A DNA stretch of 52,168 nucleotides from Verrucomicrobiaceae bacterium UBA7681 (GTDB lineage Bacteria > Verrucomicrobiota > Verrucomicrobiia > Verrucomicrobiales > Verrucomicrobiaceae), in assembly GCA_002482965.1 (NCBI GenBank), contig DLGZ01000039.1, positions 1-52,168 of the forward strand. Direction: 5' to 3'. The notes below the pieces were generated by a model. It was not told where the DNA came from. It saw nothing but the letters and a program-made list of their open reading frames with translations, and ran no database searches. Position 1 is the first letter of the stretch; each line of letters starts with the position of its first letter. Shown here piece by piece: positions 9,011 through 17,453 of the stretch. The position numbers were made by a program, and so were the translations under genes.

Positions 9011-9811
9011 TTATTTGGAGGGAATGGTGGAGGTGTCTTTGGGCGGATTGCGGCCGATGAAGGGATGCTGTTCCAGATCAAACACTTGGCCGCTAATTGG
9101 GCCGCATTCGTCGGCGAGCAGCCACGCGGCGCATGCGGCGATCTCGTCGGGCCAGAGGATGCGACCGGCTGGGGCATAGACCTTCGGCAGATCAGCATAC
9201 CAGTCTTCGCGCAGGCCGTGTTCGCGTTTGCGCTTCGCCTCATTTTCCGTGAGCACCCAGCCGGGATTGATCTGGTTTACCCGCACGCCGTCTTCGCGCA
9301 TGAGCGTGTCACCGAGGTTACGCGTCAGGGTCATGAGCGCACCCTTGCTGACGCTGTAAGGCATCAGGTTGGGCTCTCCGCTGTAGGCATTGACGCTGCC
9401 AATGTTGATGACACTGCCGCGCGTTTCACGCAGGTGCGGGAGGGCTGCCCGGGTGATGAGGTAAGGGACGACGCAGTTGATCTCCAGCATGCGGCGGAAC
9501 CACGCACCATCCGTGGTCTGGATGTTTCCCGTGCCGACCTGCGCGGCGTTATTGACCACGGCATCAATCTTGCCGAAGACCTTGATGCATTGATCCACCA
9601 GTAATTGCGGGGCTGCTTCATCCGCAAGATCCTTGATGACGAGCGTGGCATTCTCCGCGCCGAGTTCGGCAACGGTTTGATCCCCAAGATCCTGCTCCAG
9701 TCCATGTATGAGCACGCGTGCTCCTTCTGCGACGCAGCGCTTGGCGATGGCTTTGCCGATGCCGGTGACGCTGCCAGTGACGATGATGACTTTGTTTTGA
9801 AGACGAGACAT
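9011..9811 (-). CDS. SDR-family NAD(P)-dependent oxidoreductase
   Basis: 266-residue classical short-chain dehydrogenase. The dinucleotide motif TGSVTGIG is at residues 12-19, NNAAQ follows, and the catalytic Ser/Tyr/Lys set is INIGSVNAYSGEPNLMPYSVSKGAL shortened to its key residues Ser, Tyr and Lys. The late PGWV segment is also typical. The strand-2 end reads IHGLEQD, without a clear Arg pair for NADPH, so NAD is plausible. The ATG at 9811 is chosen for the family N-terminus (MSRLQNKVIIVTG); the longer frame to 9877 overlaps the upstream gene. Middle gene of the FAD oxidoreductase-SDR-isomerase operon; likely oxidises a sugar or polyol. Confidence 0.9.
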   Translation of the reverse strand: MSRLQNKVIIVTGSVTGIGKAIAKRCVAEGARVLIHGLEQDLGDQTVAELGAENATLVIKDLADEAAPQLLVDQCIKVFGKIDAVVNNAAQVGTGNIQTTDGAWFRRMLEINCVVPYLITRAALPHLRETRGSVINIGSVNAYSGEPNLMPYSVSKGALMTLTRNLGDTLMREDGVRVNQINPGWVLTENEAKRKREHGLREDWYADLPKVYAPAGRILWPDEIAACAAWLLADECGPISGQVFDLEQHPFIGRNPPKDTSTIPSK

Positions 9812-9815
9812 GATT

Positions 9816-11213
9816 TTAGGATTCAGTAAAAGGACCGGAGTTTTGTTGGGAGAGAGCTTCGCGCACCCGCTGACCATTCAGTGAGGCGACAGGGATATTC
9901 TGCTTCAAACTCATCGCTGCTGCACAACCTGCCGCCTCGCCAAGTGCCATGGCGGTGACGGTCACGCGGGTGGAAGCATGAGCACCGCGCGTGGCGCTGT
10001 GGCAGCGGCCAGCGACGAGCAAGTTTTCGATCTGCTGCGGCACAAGAGAGCGATACGGGATGTCATACGGTCCAGGCTGCACCTTCTTCGGATCGAAGTC
10101 ATTCGCGCTGCCGATGACGGTTTTGTTGGGATGCAGATCGAGATACCAGCAGCCGGTGGCAATGGCGTCGTCAAACCTGCGCCCCTGCATGATTTCCTTC
10201 TCGTTCAGAATGTGCTGGCCAATGAGCCTGCGCGATTCACGCACGCCGATCCACGGATAGGCTTCGAGAAAGTAAGAGTCTGCAAAAGCAGGGATGTCGC
10301 GCTTCCAGGCGCGGTGCATGGCCAGCGCGTCGGCCCGGCCCTGCATCTCGGCGCGGCTCAGATCCGCAGCATCGGTGGGATTGGCGGGGACGCGCACGCC
10401 ATGGATGTAAACCTCATCATTGGAATACATGAACATCACGCCGGGACCGTAAAAGTGCGGCAGTTCGCCCAATTCCTGCGCTTTCACCAGCGATGCGCGG
10501 CAGAGCTTGCTGATGTCAGCCACGCGCTGGACTTTACCAATGCGGAAATGCAGCGTCAGTGGCTGCACCTCCGCGCTTTGCTCAGTGGGCGCACCCGCGC
10601 GGGCGGCCACATCGGCATCGCCAGTGCAGTCGATCACCACCTTGGGCTTGATGCGGACCAGTCCATCTTTGTTAGCAATCACCACCGAGGTCACGCGACC
10701 ATTCGCTGACTCAGCATCACATACGAAAGAATTGAACAGCACGGTCAATTTGTCACCGCAGGCTTGCAACTCGCGGTCCAGCAGCACTTTGAACTCGAAG
10801 GTGTTCGGGATCGTGGGATTGTGCGGTTTGATTTCCTGCGCATCCGCTTTGCACACGCCCGTCTTTGCCAGCAGTTCCAGAGCGATGCCGCGTACGACCA
10901 CGCGATGTGTTTTGATGTCCGCAATGCCGTCGAAGTATGGAAGGCCCACACTGGTGATGATGCCGCCCGCGAACGGGGCCTTTTCCACCAGCAGTGTCAT
11001 CGCGCCATTGCGTGCGGCGCTCAATGCTGCCGCCGTGCCTGCGCAGCCACCGCCGCACACCAGCACATCTGTCTCGATCTCGCGCATCGGCTCCTTCACA
11101 CGCACCTGATCCGCTGCCACCGCAGATGCCATGGGGGCCACCGCCGCGACGGCAGACGCCTTCACAAAGGCACGCCGCGTACGCCCGTCACTGCTGGTTG
11201 GGTTGGGATTCAT
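9816..11213 (-). CDS. Tat-exported FAD-dependent oxidoreductase
   Basis: 465-residue flavoprotein of the FAD_oxidored type common in Planctomycetes and Verrucomicrobia. A twin-arginine signal (RRAFVKASAVAAVAP) occupies residues 13-27, predicting export of the folded flavoprotein. The FAD-binding motif is VLVCGGGCAGTAAALSAARNG. A second conserved block, VVIDCTGDADVAARAGAP, and the C-terminal LLVAGRCHSATRGAHAS with TAMALGEAAG close the FAD site. The start at 11213 (MNPNPTSSDG) is preferred to a GTG-like extension at 11225. First gene of a compact operon; divergent from the pseudopilin. The substrate is unknown; sugars or sugar derivatives are likely from context. Confidence 0.88.
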   Translation of the reverse strand: MNPNPTSSDGRTRRAFVKASAVAAVAPMASAVAADQVRVKEPMREIETDVLVCGGGCAGTAAALSAARNGAMTLLVEKAPFAGGIITSVGLPYFDGIADIKTHRVVVRGIALELLAKTGVCKADAQEIKPHNPTIPNTFEFKVLLDRELQACGDKLTVLFNSFVCDAESANGRVTSVVIANKDGLVRIKPKVVIDCTGDADVAARAGAPTEQSAEVQPLTLHFRIGKVQRVADISKLCRASLVKAQELGELPHFYGPGVMFMYSNDEVYIHGVRVPANPTDAADLSRAEMQGRADALAMHRAWKRDIPAFADSYFLEAYPWIGVRESRRLIGQHILNEKEIMQGRRFDDAIATGCWYLDLHPNKTVIGSANDFDPKKVQPGPYDIPYRSLVPQQIENLLVAGRCHSATRGAHASTRVTVTAMALGEAAGCAAAMSLKQNIPVASLNGQRVREALSQQNSGPFTES

Positions 11214-11323
11214 GACGGTGAGCATAACGGAGACACTGTCTGCAGTTCCATGACAAAGTCTGTGTGAAATGCGTCAGTATTTTAAAGCTTGGCCAAATAC
11301 AGCCATTCACATATCATTTTGTC

Positions 11324-11944
11324 ATGAAAATCATCCGTAAAGGCCATGGTTTCACCCTGATGGAGCTGCTCGTTGTCATCAGCATCATTGCTCTGCTTGC
11401 CACATTGGTGCTGAAGAGCGGGTCTCCAGTCTCCTCCAAGCGTCAAGTGACCCAAGGCACCATACAGACTGTCGAGGCTGCTTTGGAAAGCTACTATGCT
11501 CGATTTGGTGAATACCCTGAGCCGGTAAATGCGGATGAAACGGCTGAGGTCATGCCAGGAAAGGTCTATCGCATTGGTGCCGCCAAGTGCCTGTATCAAG
11601 CACTGAGGGGAGACGGCTACGACGCCATCAACGGCGCCAAAAGCGCAGAGAAAGGAGAATCTCAGTCTGATGGAAAGGTCAGCGCCGACGAAATCAAGAA
11701 CGTCATCATGCCAGATATGCCGGAGGGTATGTGGCGCAAGGTGGGCGGCAGTTACATTCTCGTCGATGCCTTTGGGCATCCGTTTCAATACATCAAAGCC
11801 GACAGCGAAAAGAAAAACACCATCAATTCCACCTATGACCTGTGGTCATTCGCGGACGACGAAAAGAACGTTACATCCACATCCACATCCAAAGACACCG
11901 AGGCCAAGGCCAGCCTCGGCATCAAATGGATCAAAAACTGGTGA
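11324..11944 (+). CDS. Type II secretion/type IV pilin-like pseudopilin
   Basis: 206-residue pilin-like protein. The short basic leader ending in Gly is followed by the class III signal FTLMELLVVISIIALLATLV, with Glu at +5 after the G|F prepilin peptidase site. The C-terminal domain ends with the pseudopilin pattern FGHPFQYI and YDLWSFADDE, which in GspG-type proteins forms a calcium loop. Verrucomicrobia carry many such solitary genes. The chosen ATG at 11324 gives a seven-residue leader ahead of HGFTLMELL; the ORF runs open from 11264 but would give an overlong leader. No other secretion genes are adjacent. Confidence 0.88.
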   Translation: MKIIRKGHGFTLMELLVVISIIALLATLVLKSGSPVSSKRQVTQGTIQTVEAALESYYARFGEYPEPVNADETAEVMPGKVYRIGAAKCLYQALRGDGYDAINGAKSAEKGESQSDGKVSADEIKNVIMPDMPEGMWRKVGGSYILVDAFGHPFQYIKADSEKKNTINSTYDLWSFADDEKNVTSTSTSKDTEAKASLGIKWIKNW

Positions 11945-11961
11945 GACGGAGTAGCTTCTGG

Positions 11962-12639
11962 TTATTTCGCCACGCCCTTGATGCTGAAGTCGTCGTACTC
12001 GACGTCCACAGCATTCGTGGTCAGGCTGATCAGAGACTTGGTGTCGTGATTGATGCCTGCAGATTTGAAGGAGCCAATCGCCTTGCCGTCAATGCTTACG
12101 CTGATCTCATCTCCGCTCGTGTTCACCACGAGCGTGTGCCACTCCTCCAGACTGAGCTTGACCGGGAACTTCGTCGTTTTGGTGGCGAGCATCTTCTTCT
12201 CTTCATCCGTGAGCTGGTTGGTTTTCTTGCGGTCGTAGAGACCGTTTGTCAGGTCGAAGCCGCCGGTTTTTGCGTCAGAGACCGTCACGCTGGTCGGGGC
12301 GATGGAAGCCTGGCAGATGTGACCTGCATGTGAGCCTTTGTAGTTCTTGTCGTCGAACCACACATTGAAGCTCTTCGCCTTGTCGCTGACGAAGCGGAAC
12401 TTCACGCTGACTTCCAGGTCGCGCTCGCCTTCGATTTTGATGTTGTCCACGGCGCTGTGGTCCGAGGTGGGGGCGGTGATGCCAACGAGCACGCCGCCTT
12501 TCACCTCGCTGGAGCTCTTGTAGTGGCCCCAGGCTTTGCCGAAACCGTCGGCGGCGAAGTCATCCGAGAAAATGACGCGTGGATAGTCCGCGGCAAACGC
12601 GGTGGTGGAAAGCAGGGCAAGGCAAAGAATGGATTTCAT
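11962..12639 (-). CDS. Secreted LamG/DUF1080-like concanavalin-fold protein
   Basis: 225-residue exported protein with signal peptide MKSILCLALLSTTAFA. The remainder looks like a single beta-sandwich of the concanavalin type: VIFSDDFAADGFGKAWGHYK at the start, FRFVSDKAKSFNVWFDD in the middle, EEWHTLVVNTSGDEISVSIDGKAIG and a closing VEYDDFSIKG. This pattern occurs in LamG and 3-keto-disaccharide hydrolase-like (DUF1080) domains that bind or cleave sugars. No catalytic residues can be named. Convergent with the pseudopilin (17 bases apart). Confidence 0.65.
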   Translation of the reverse strand: MKSILCLALLSTTAFAADYPRVIFSDDFAADGFGKAWGHYKSSSEVKGGVLVGITAPTSDHSAVDNIKIEGERDLEVSVKFRFVSDKAKSFNVWFDDKNYKGSHAGHICQASIAPTSVTVSDAKTGGFDLTNGLYDRKKTNQLTDEEKKMLATKTTKFPVKLSLEEWHTLVVNTSGDEISVSIDGKAIGSFKSAGINHDTKSLISLTTNAVDVEYDDFSIKGVAK

Positions 12640-12741
12640 GGCTGGTGGTGGGTGGAGGAAGGCAGAACGGCTGAGCGCTGCACATCACACAGGCTATTTG
12701 ACGAACTTCTACACAAAGTCCAGCACCGAGCAGGTTTCCCT

Positions 12742-12891
12742 TCAGGCATCAGGCTGCTCAAACAACTGGCGTAAGGTCATGCATTTTTCCTCGCCCAGAG
12801 GACTGATCCAGACCGATGGCCTCGGCGTCTATGCCGAAGCCATGGAGCCACAGGCAAACAGCGCCAGAGCCGTCAGAAGTCGAATGCTCAC
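12742..12891 (-). pseudogene. Small secreted-peptide reading frame interrupted by an in-frame TAG
   Basis: From a GTG at 12891 the minus strand reads a perfect short signal peptide (SIRLLTALALFACGSMASA) and then TAG at 12829-12831. The same frame continues without further stops through TPRPSVWISPLGEEKC and MTLRQLFEQPDA to a TGA at 12742-12744. The continuation looks like protein rather than noise. Read through, it would be about 49 residues, an exported peptide. It lies 32 bases downstream of the alcohol dehydrogenase stop on the same strand. Possible explanations are a decayed gene, a sequencing error, or a real 19-residue peptide with chance downstream coding. No good ribosome site is visible. 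Confidence 0.4.
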
Positions 12892-12923
12892 GCGAATAGT
12901 AATGGATGGATGTGCGGTGATGA

Positions 12924-13949
12924 TCAAACCGGGCGCAGCACGCTCTTCACGACTTCACCCTTGTGCATCTTCTCAAAAGCCTCGTGCCATTCGGTCACGG
13001 GCCAGACGCCGCCGATGATCGGCTTCACATCAAACTGACCGCTGCTGAGCAGGGCGATGACTCGTTCCCAGATCGGCCAGTTGTGGCTGAAGCTGCCTTG
13101 CAGCGTGATGTTCTTTTGCACGAGGGGGTCGAGGTTGAAACCGAGCGGCTGCGGGCCCCAGCCCACTTTGCTGATCCATCCGGCGGGGCGCACGATATCG
13201 AGCGCGATCTTGAGCGTGACGCTGGCGCCTGCGGCATCAATGACGCCATCGCAGCCGAGGCCGTCGCGGTCGGTGGCCCAGGGCTTCGCATCGCCGATGA
13301 TGACTTCGCAGCCATACTGCTTCGCGATTTCAAGGCGATGCGCATCCTGCGGCAAGCCGACAATGGCGACCTGAGCTCCGCAAAGACGTGCCATGGCTGC
13401 GCAGAGGATGCCGATGGTTCCTGGACCGAGAACAACGACACGGTCACCTGGCTCGATGCGGGCATTCTTCACCACGGCGCTGTAAGCGACGCAGCAGGGT
13501 TCGGTGAGGCAGGCCTGTTCGAACGGAAGCTGATCCGGGACGTGATGGAGAATGCGGCTGGGCACGCGCACATACTTGGTCATCGCTCCGTTCACACCAT
13601 AACCAAAGCCCTTGCGGGTTGGGTCGAGGTTGTAGAGTCCTCGCTTCGTCATCGGATTGTTCGGACTGATAATGGCGGCAGTTTCGGAGACGACACGATC
13701 TCCTTCCTTCCAGCCTTCCACATCCTTGCCGACTTCGACAATGCGTCCGCCGAACTCATGACCGAGCACGACCGGGTAGTTCACCGGCCAGGAGTGGTCG
13801 GCGGTCCATTGGTGCAGATCGGAGCCACAAACACCGACATTGGCGACTTCGAGGAGCACGTCCTCGCTGCCGATGGTGGGCGTTTCGATCTCACGGATTT
13901 CGACGGAGCCTTTTTCAGGCGCATAATTGACGACGGCGGCAGATTTCAT
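12924..13949 (-). CDS. Zinc-type alcohol/polyol dehydrogenase without the structural zinc cysteines
   Basis: 341-residue medium-chain dehydrogenase of the sorbitol/threonine dehydrogenase group. The catalytic zinc ligands are in GVCGSDLHQW (Cys) and VLGHEFGG (His-Glu), and the Rossmann motif is VVVLGPGTIGILCAAMA. The lobe loop that normally holds four cysteines (after GDRVVSE) reads TAAIISPNNPMTKRG and contains none, so the structural zinc site is absent. Cys151-Cys152 (TEPCCVAY) is the usual third-ligand region. Twenty-one bases separate it from the upstream aldolase gene, so they form one operon under the divergent AraC-type regulator. Substrate probably a polyol or sugar phosphate. Confidence 0.88.
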   Translation of the reverse strand: MKSAAVVNYAPEKGSVEIREIETPTIGSEDVLLEVANVGVCGSDLHQWTADHSWPVNYPVVLGHEFGGRIVEVGKDVEGWKEGDRVVSETAAIISPNNPMTKRGLYNLDPTRKGFGYGVNGAMTKYVRVPSRILHHVPDQLPFEQACLTEPCCVAYSAVVKNARIEPGDRVVVLGPGTIGILCAAMARLCGAQVAIVGLPQDAHRLEIAKQYGCEVIIGDAKPWATDRDGLGCDGVIDAAGASVTLKIALDIVRPAGWISKVGWGPQPLGFNLDPLVQKNITLQGSFSHNWPIWERVIALLSSGQFDVKPIIGGVWPVTEWHEAFEKMHKGEVVKSVLRPV

Positions 13950-13970
13950 GGTGTGGAAAGATGGTGAAAA

Positions 13971-14669
13971 TTAAAACGCGGGAACGTCCTGAGCATGCAC
14001 GGCTTCGCAAATCATGCGCAGCGAAGCTTCGAGATTGCCGTCCGCCGTTTTGAAAGCGTCCGCGTCGATGGTGAGAGGTGCCCCAAGCACAACAAGCGGA
14101 GCACCGTATTTGGGGCACTGGATAGCCTGCTCCAAACTGAGTCCACCGACGGCCTGTACGGGAATTTTGACGGCGTTGACCACTTCTCGCAGTTGATCCA
14201 GCGGACTCGGCATGCGTTTGCCAGCAGCAGCGATGCCACGGCGCTCGTCGTAGCCGATGTGGTGGATGACATAGTCGCAGCCGAGGTCTTCCAGCCACTT
14301 GGCTCCCGCGATCATGTCTTCGGAGATCATGTTGTCTCCCATCACCTTGCAGCCGAAGTCTTTGCCTGCATTTACCACGCATTTCACGGTTTCGGCATGT
14401 GCACGCGCCATGACGACGACATGGGTGGCGCCGGCCTTTGCCATCATTTCAGCTTCGAGGTAGCCGCCATCCATTGTTTTGAGGTCGGCGACGATCGGAA
14501 TGTTTGGGAAAGCTTTTCTCAGCGCACGCACACCGTGCAGGCCTTCGGCCAGAATGAGCGGCGTTCCAGCTTCCAGCCAGTCCACTCCAGCGCGCAGGGC
14601 CAGGGCGGCGGTTTCGAGCGCTTCGTCGATGTTGGTGAGGTCGAGGGAAATTTGAACGATGGGTTTCAT
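13971..14669 (-). CDS. 3-hexulose-6-phosphate synthase-like / OMP-decarboxylase-fold aldolase
   Basis: 232-residue (beta/alpha)8 enzyme of the orotidine monophosphate decarboxylase suprafamily. Family landmarks are QISLDLTN at strand 1, WLEAGTPLI at strand 2, IVADLKTMDGG with the Asp-x-Lys-x-x-Asp triad at strand 3 and VVVMARAH at strand 4; PVQAVGGLS supplies the late phosphate site. This pattern is nearest to hexulose phosphate synthase (formaldehyde plus ribulose 5-phosphate) and to 3-keto-L-gulonate-6-phosphate decarboxylase. The usual partner isomerase (SIS domain) is not in the window, so a classical RuMP role is doubtful. Likely first gene of an operon with the alcohol dehydrogenase. 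Confidence 0.8.
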   Translation of the reverse strand: MKPIVQISLDLTNIDEALETAALALRAGVDWLEAGTPLILAEGLHGVRALRKAFPNIPIVADLKTMDGGYLEAEMMAKAGATHVVVMARAHAETVKCVVNAGKDFGCKVMGDNMISEDMIAGAKWLEDLGCDYVIHHIGYDERRGIAAAGKRMPSPLDQLREVVNAVKIPVQAVGGLSLEQAIQCPKYGAPLVVLGAPLTIDADAFKTADGNLEASLRMICEAVHAQDVPAF

Positions 14670-14725
14670 GGGCGGTTGGTGTGTTGCAGATTAACGCAGA
14701 ACCATGCATCGTCGTCACGACAAAG

Positions 14726-15529
14726 ATGATGCGAAATGCGACACCTCTGAAACCCCGCCTGCGCCCCAAGCGCTCTGCGGCGGAAATCACACGCTGGCGG
14801 AAGCAGCGGGCCGCGTGGATGGCCGCGTTGGAGCCAACGATGCTGTTTCAGCGGCTGTTTGACCACATTCCGGGTGTTTACTTCTTTGCCAAGAACAAGG
14901 CAGGGCATCTTATGTTTGCCAGCGAGGGGCTGATGCAGCGCTACCAGATGCCGGACGATTCGGAGATCATTGGGCGCACGGACTTCGACCTGAACCCAGA
15001 CACGATGGCGCAGGCCTATGTGGATGACGACAAACGCATCCTGGCCGGCAAGGTGGACGTGATCGAACGCGTCGAGCTGTGGTGGGATTCCCAGGGCATT
15101 CCTGACTGGTTTCTGGTGACGAAGCTGCCGCTCTTTGATTCCAAACGCCGGGTGCAGGGCGTGATGGGCACGTTGCGGCGACCCGATGAGGCGGAACGCA
15201 GATTGCCGGTGTTTCAAACCGTGGCGCAGGCGGTGGAAATCATCCGGCATGACTACTCCAAGCCGCTCCTGATTGAAGACGTGGCGAAATCCTGCGGTCA
15301 GTCACTGCGGCAGTTGCAGAGGCGATTTCAAAGCGCTTTTGGCATCACACCTCAGGAGTTCCTTATCAAGACACGGGTGCTGGCGGCGGTGCGATTGCTG
15401 GAACGGACGACGTTAACAGCCAGCGAGGTGGCGCAGCAGTGCGGCTTTGTGGATGCGAGCAGTTTCACCCAGCACTTCCGCAAACGCATGGGCGAGTCGC
15501 CGGCGGTGTATCGGCGTGCGAGGCGATGA
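14726..15529 (+). CDS. AraC-family transcriptional regulator with N-terminal PAS domain
   Basis: 267 residues from the chosen ATG. The first part is basic (RLRPKRSAAEITRWRKQR). A PAS sensor follows: FDHIPGVYFFAKNKAGHLMFAS, then IIGRTDFDLNP and WFLVTKLPLFD. The C-terminal 90 residues are two AraC helix-turn-helix units: LIEDVAKSCGQSLRQLQRRF and ASEVAQQCGFVDASSFTQHF, with the GESPAVYRR end. An upstream ATG at 14681 would leave only 11 bases to the divergent aldolase start, too little for two promoters; 14726 leaves 56, and a start at 14819 is also possible. By position it should control the aldolase-dehydrogenase operon, sensing a small ligand through the PAS domain. Confidence 0.85.
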   Translation: MMRNATPLKPRLRPKRSAAEITRWRKQRAAWMAALEPTMLFQRLFDHIPGVYFFAKNKAGHLMFASEGLMQRYQMPDDSEIIGRTDFDLNPDTMAQAYVDDDKRILAGKVDVIERVELWWDSQGIPDWFLVTKLPLFDSKRRVQGVMGTLRRPDEAERRLPVFQTVAQAVEIIRHDYSKPLLIEDVAKSCGQSLRQLQRRFQSAFGITPQEFLIKTRVLAAVRLLERTTLTASEVAQQCGFVDASSFTQHFRKRMGESPAVYRRARR

Positions 15530-15532
15530 AAA

Positions 15533-16660
15533 TCAGTGCAATTCGTCGCACAAGGCCAGCGCCTTCAGAGCCTGAGTTGTGGCGATGTAGGTAATATAGC
15601 TGTACTTCCCGCGATAGAGAGACTGCATCCACCAGCGGCCAGAGACGCGCTGCTCCTGCTTCAGCCAGGCGAGGCCACGCTGGATGCGTTCATCGCTGGC
15701 GGGGACATTGTTTTGACGCATCAGCACGATGGAGAAGGCGGTCATGTAGGCATCGCTTTCTGGCTTCGCAGCATCGGGCAGACCGGTGATGAGTTTCACC
15801 ACGGTGTCGCTCATTTTAAAGTGCCAGTCACCCAGGGCGGACATGTCTCGAAGTGACCAGCCGCCATCAGCGTGCTGTTTGGAAGAAAGGAGTGACAGCG
15901 CTGCATCACGCTGCATCTGGGTAACCAATTCGGGCATGTAATGCGCGAGCTGGAGGCGCAGGATGCGGTCGAAGTCATTCTTTGGCTGAGCCTCACGGAG
16001 CCAAGACTTCATTGTTTCAATGCGTGCGAGCAATACGGGATCTTTGAGGTTGGAGAGCCATCCGGGCGCGGCAGTTACGGCGCGGGCGGCTTGCAGGGTG
16101 AGTTCGAAGTCCGTCGTGATGTGGGGAATTTCGACTTCGCCAAAGCTGACGAAGGAGCCGTTTGCGGACTGGCGCATGAGCATCTCCTGCAGGGAGCGCT
16201 CCGTTTGCGCAGACAGCTTTCCTGTCACATGCTTGTCCCATTCAGCGAGCCCCACGGAGCGCCAGATGCTGGTCCATGAGCCACCGTAGTATTTGATGCC
16301 ATCCTTTTCCGTTTCTTTCTGCGAAGTGACCTTCTCGGGCACGGTTTTGACAAAGTCTGTCAGCACCTCCTCCAGCGGCATGCCGAGCTGTTTGGACAAA
16401 GCCGGGCGCTCGCTCAGGTAGGGGCCGGTGGTGTGGCAGTTGACGCAGGTTTTCTCGCGCACCCAGCAGATCGCGCCATCGTCGAGGTATTTGGCGGCGG
16501 CTTTGATGGTGTCGGGGCCAAAAGCCTTCACTTTTGGTTCATCTGCGGTCGGCAGACTGACCTGAATGCCTTCGGTCTGGTATTGAAACTCGGGCTTGGG
16601 CTTCGGTTCAGCGGCGAAGACCACGGAGGTGATCAGCAAGAGGAAATAGGCGTGCTTCAT
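15533..16660 (-). CDS. Exported cytochrome c-like protein with squalene-cyclase-type alpha toroid
   Basis: 375-residue protein with signal peptide MKHAYFLLLITSVVFA. One heme c motif, CVNCH, is at residues 72-76. After it come helical repeats resembling prenyltransferase/squalene-oxidase toroids: ADGGWSLRDMSALGDWHFKM, DAYMTAFSIVLMRQ, IQRGLAWLKQEQ, SGRWWMQSLYRG and TYIATTQALKAL. A likely sixth heme ligand is not obvious. The combination suggests a periplasmic redox protein that binds a lipid or polymer in the toroid; this is inference. Its ATG overlaps the stop of the upstream acetyltransferase gene (ATGA), so they are translationally coupled. Convergent with the AraC regulator, 3 bases apart. 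Confidence 0.8.
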   Translation of the reverse strand: MKHAYFLLLITSVVFAAEPKPKPEFQYQTEGIQVSLPTADEPKVKAFGPDTIKAAAKYLDDGAICWVREKTCVNCHTTGPYLSERPALSKQLGMPLEEVLTDFVKTVPEKVTSQKETEKDGIKYYGGSWTSIWRSVGLAEWDKHVTGKLSAQTERSLQEMLMRQSANGSFVSFGEVEIPHITTDFELTLQAARAVTAAPGWLSNLKDPVLLARIETMKSWLREAQPKNDFDRILRLQLAHYMPELVTQMQRDAALSLLSSKQHADGGWSLRDMSALGDWHFKMSDTVVKLITGLPDAAKPESDAYMTAFSIVLMRQNNVPASDERIQRGLAWLKQEQRVSGRWWMQSLYRGKYSYITYIATTQALKALALCDELH

Positions 16661-17313
16661 GCACGTGGAGGTACGCTGCGACCTTCGGCAATTAATCGGC
16701 TGAGAGAAATTGAGTCGTTTTCATGCAGCCAGGTGCGCATGGATGCGGCGATCTGCGGCCATTCGTGGTCGAGGATGGCAAACCATGCGGTGTCGCGGTT
16801 TTCGCCTTTGATCATCATGTGCTGGCGGAAGATGCCTTCGAAGGTGAAGCCGAGGCGTAGCGCGGCGTTGCGGCTGGGTTCATTGCGTGCATCGCATTTC
16901 CACTCCATGCGCCGGTAGCCGAGGTCTTCAAAGCAGTGACGCAGCAGCAGGTAGCAGGCTTCGGTGTTGGCCTTGGTGCGCTGTGCTGCAGGCGCATACC
17001 AAATGTTGCCAAGCTCTGCCACGCCGTGCTCGGCGCGGATGCTCATGAGTGAAATGCTGCCGAGGCTGTTCTTGGTTGTGGTATCGCGAACGGTGAAGGC
17101 GATGACGTTTGGGGTGGCCTGCCATTCGCGGAGGAAGGCGGCCTGATCCTGGGCGTCGGCAAACGGTCCGCGTGGCATGTAGCGCCACAGTTTGCGCGTT
17201 GATTCATCGGCATGCGAGATGGCATGGAGTTCTGCCACATCTGCAGCGACATCCAGCGGGGTGAGGGTGATGGATCGGCCTTTGAAGTGTTGGGGGACGG
17301 GCTGCGGTTTCAT
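16657..17313 (-). CDS. GNAT N-acetyltransferase (RimJ/RimL type)
   Basis: 218-residue acetyltransferase. The opening KGRSITLTPLDVAAD, the middle strand VIAFTVRDTTTKNSLGSISLMSI, the ELGNIWYAPAAQRTKANTEA acetyl-CoA loop and WKCDARNEPSRNAALRLGFTFEG match RimJ/RimL-like N-terminal or small-molecule acetyltransferases. The ATG at 17313 is chosen; a GTG at 17340 is an alternative. A run of nine G on the plus strand (17342-17350) lies just upstream of the start. Stop overlaps the next gene's ATG by four bases, coupling it to the cytochrome/toroid gene. Confidence 0.88.
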   Translation of the reverse strand: MKPQPVPQHFKGRSITLTPLDVAADVAELHAISHADESTRKLWRYMPRGPFADAQDQAAFLREWQATPNVIAFTVRDTTTKNSLGSISLMSIRAEHGVAELGNIWYAPAAQRTKANTEACYLLLRHCFEDLGYRRMEWKCDARNEPSRNAALRLGFTFEGIFRQHMMIKGENRDTAWFAILDHEWPQIAASMRTWLHENDSISLSRLIAEGRSVPPRA

Positions 17314-17453
17314 CTCAGTTTTTGGATGCAGGTGCTTCACTGGGGGGGGGCAAATGGGAGAGCCGACAACCGTGCGAACCTTGTGTCGGATTCAGCAAAA
17401 CGGGACTGCGTAAATGGCGCATGAAGGAATTCAAGGTGTCGCGGGCGGTAGCT

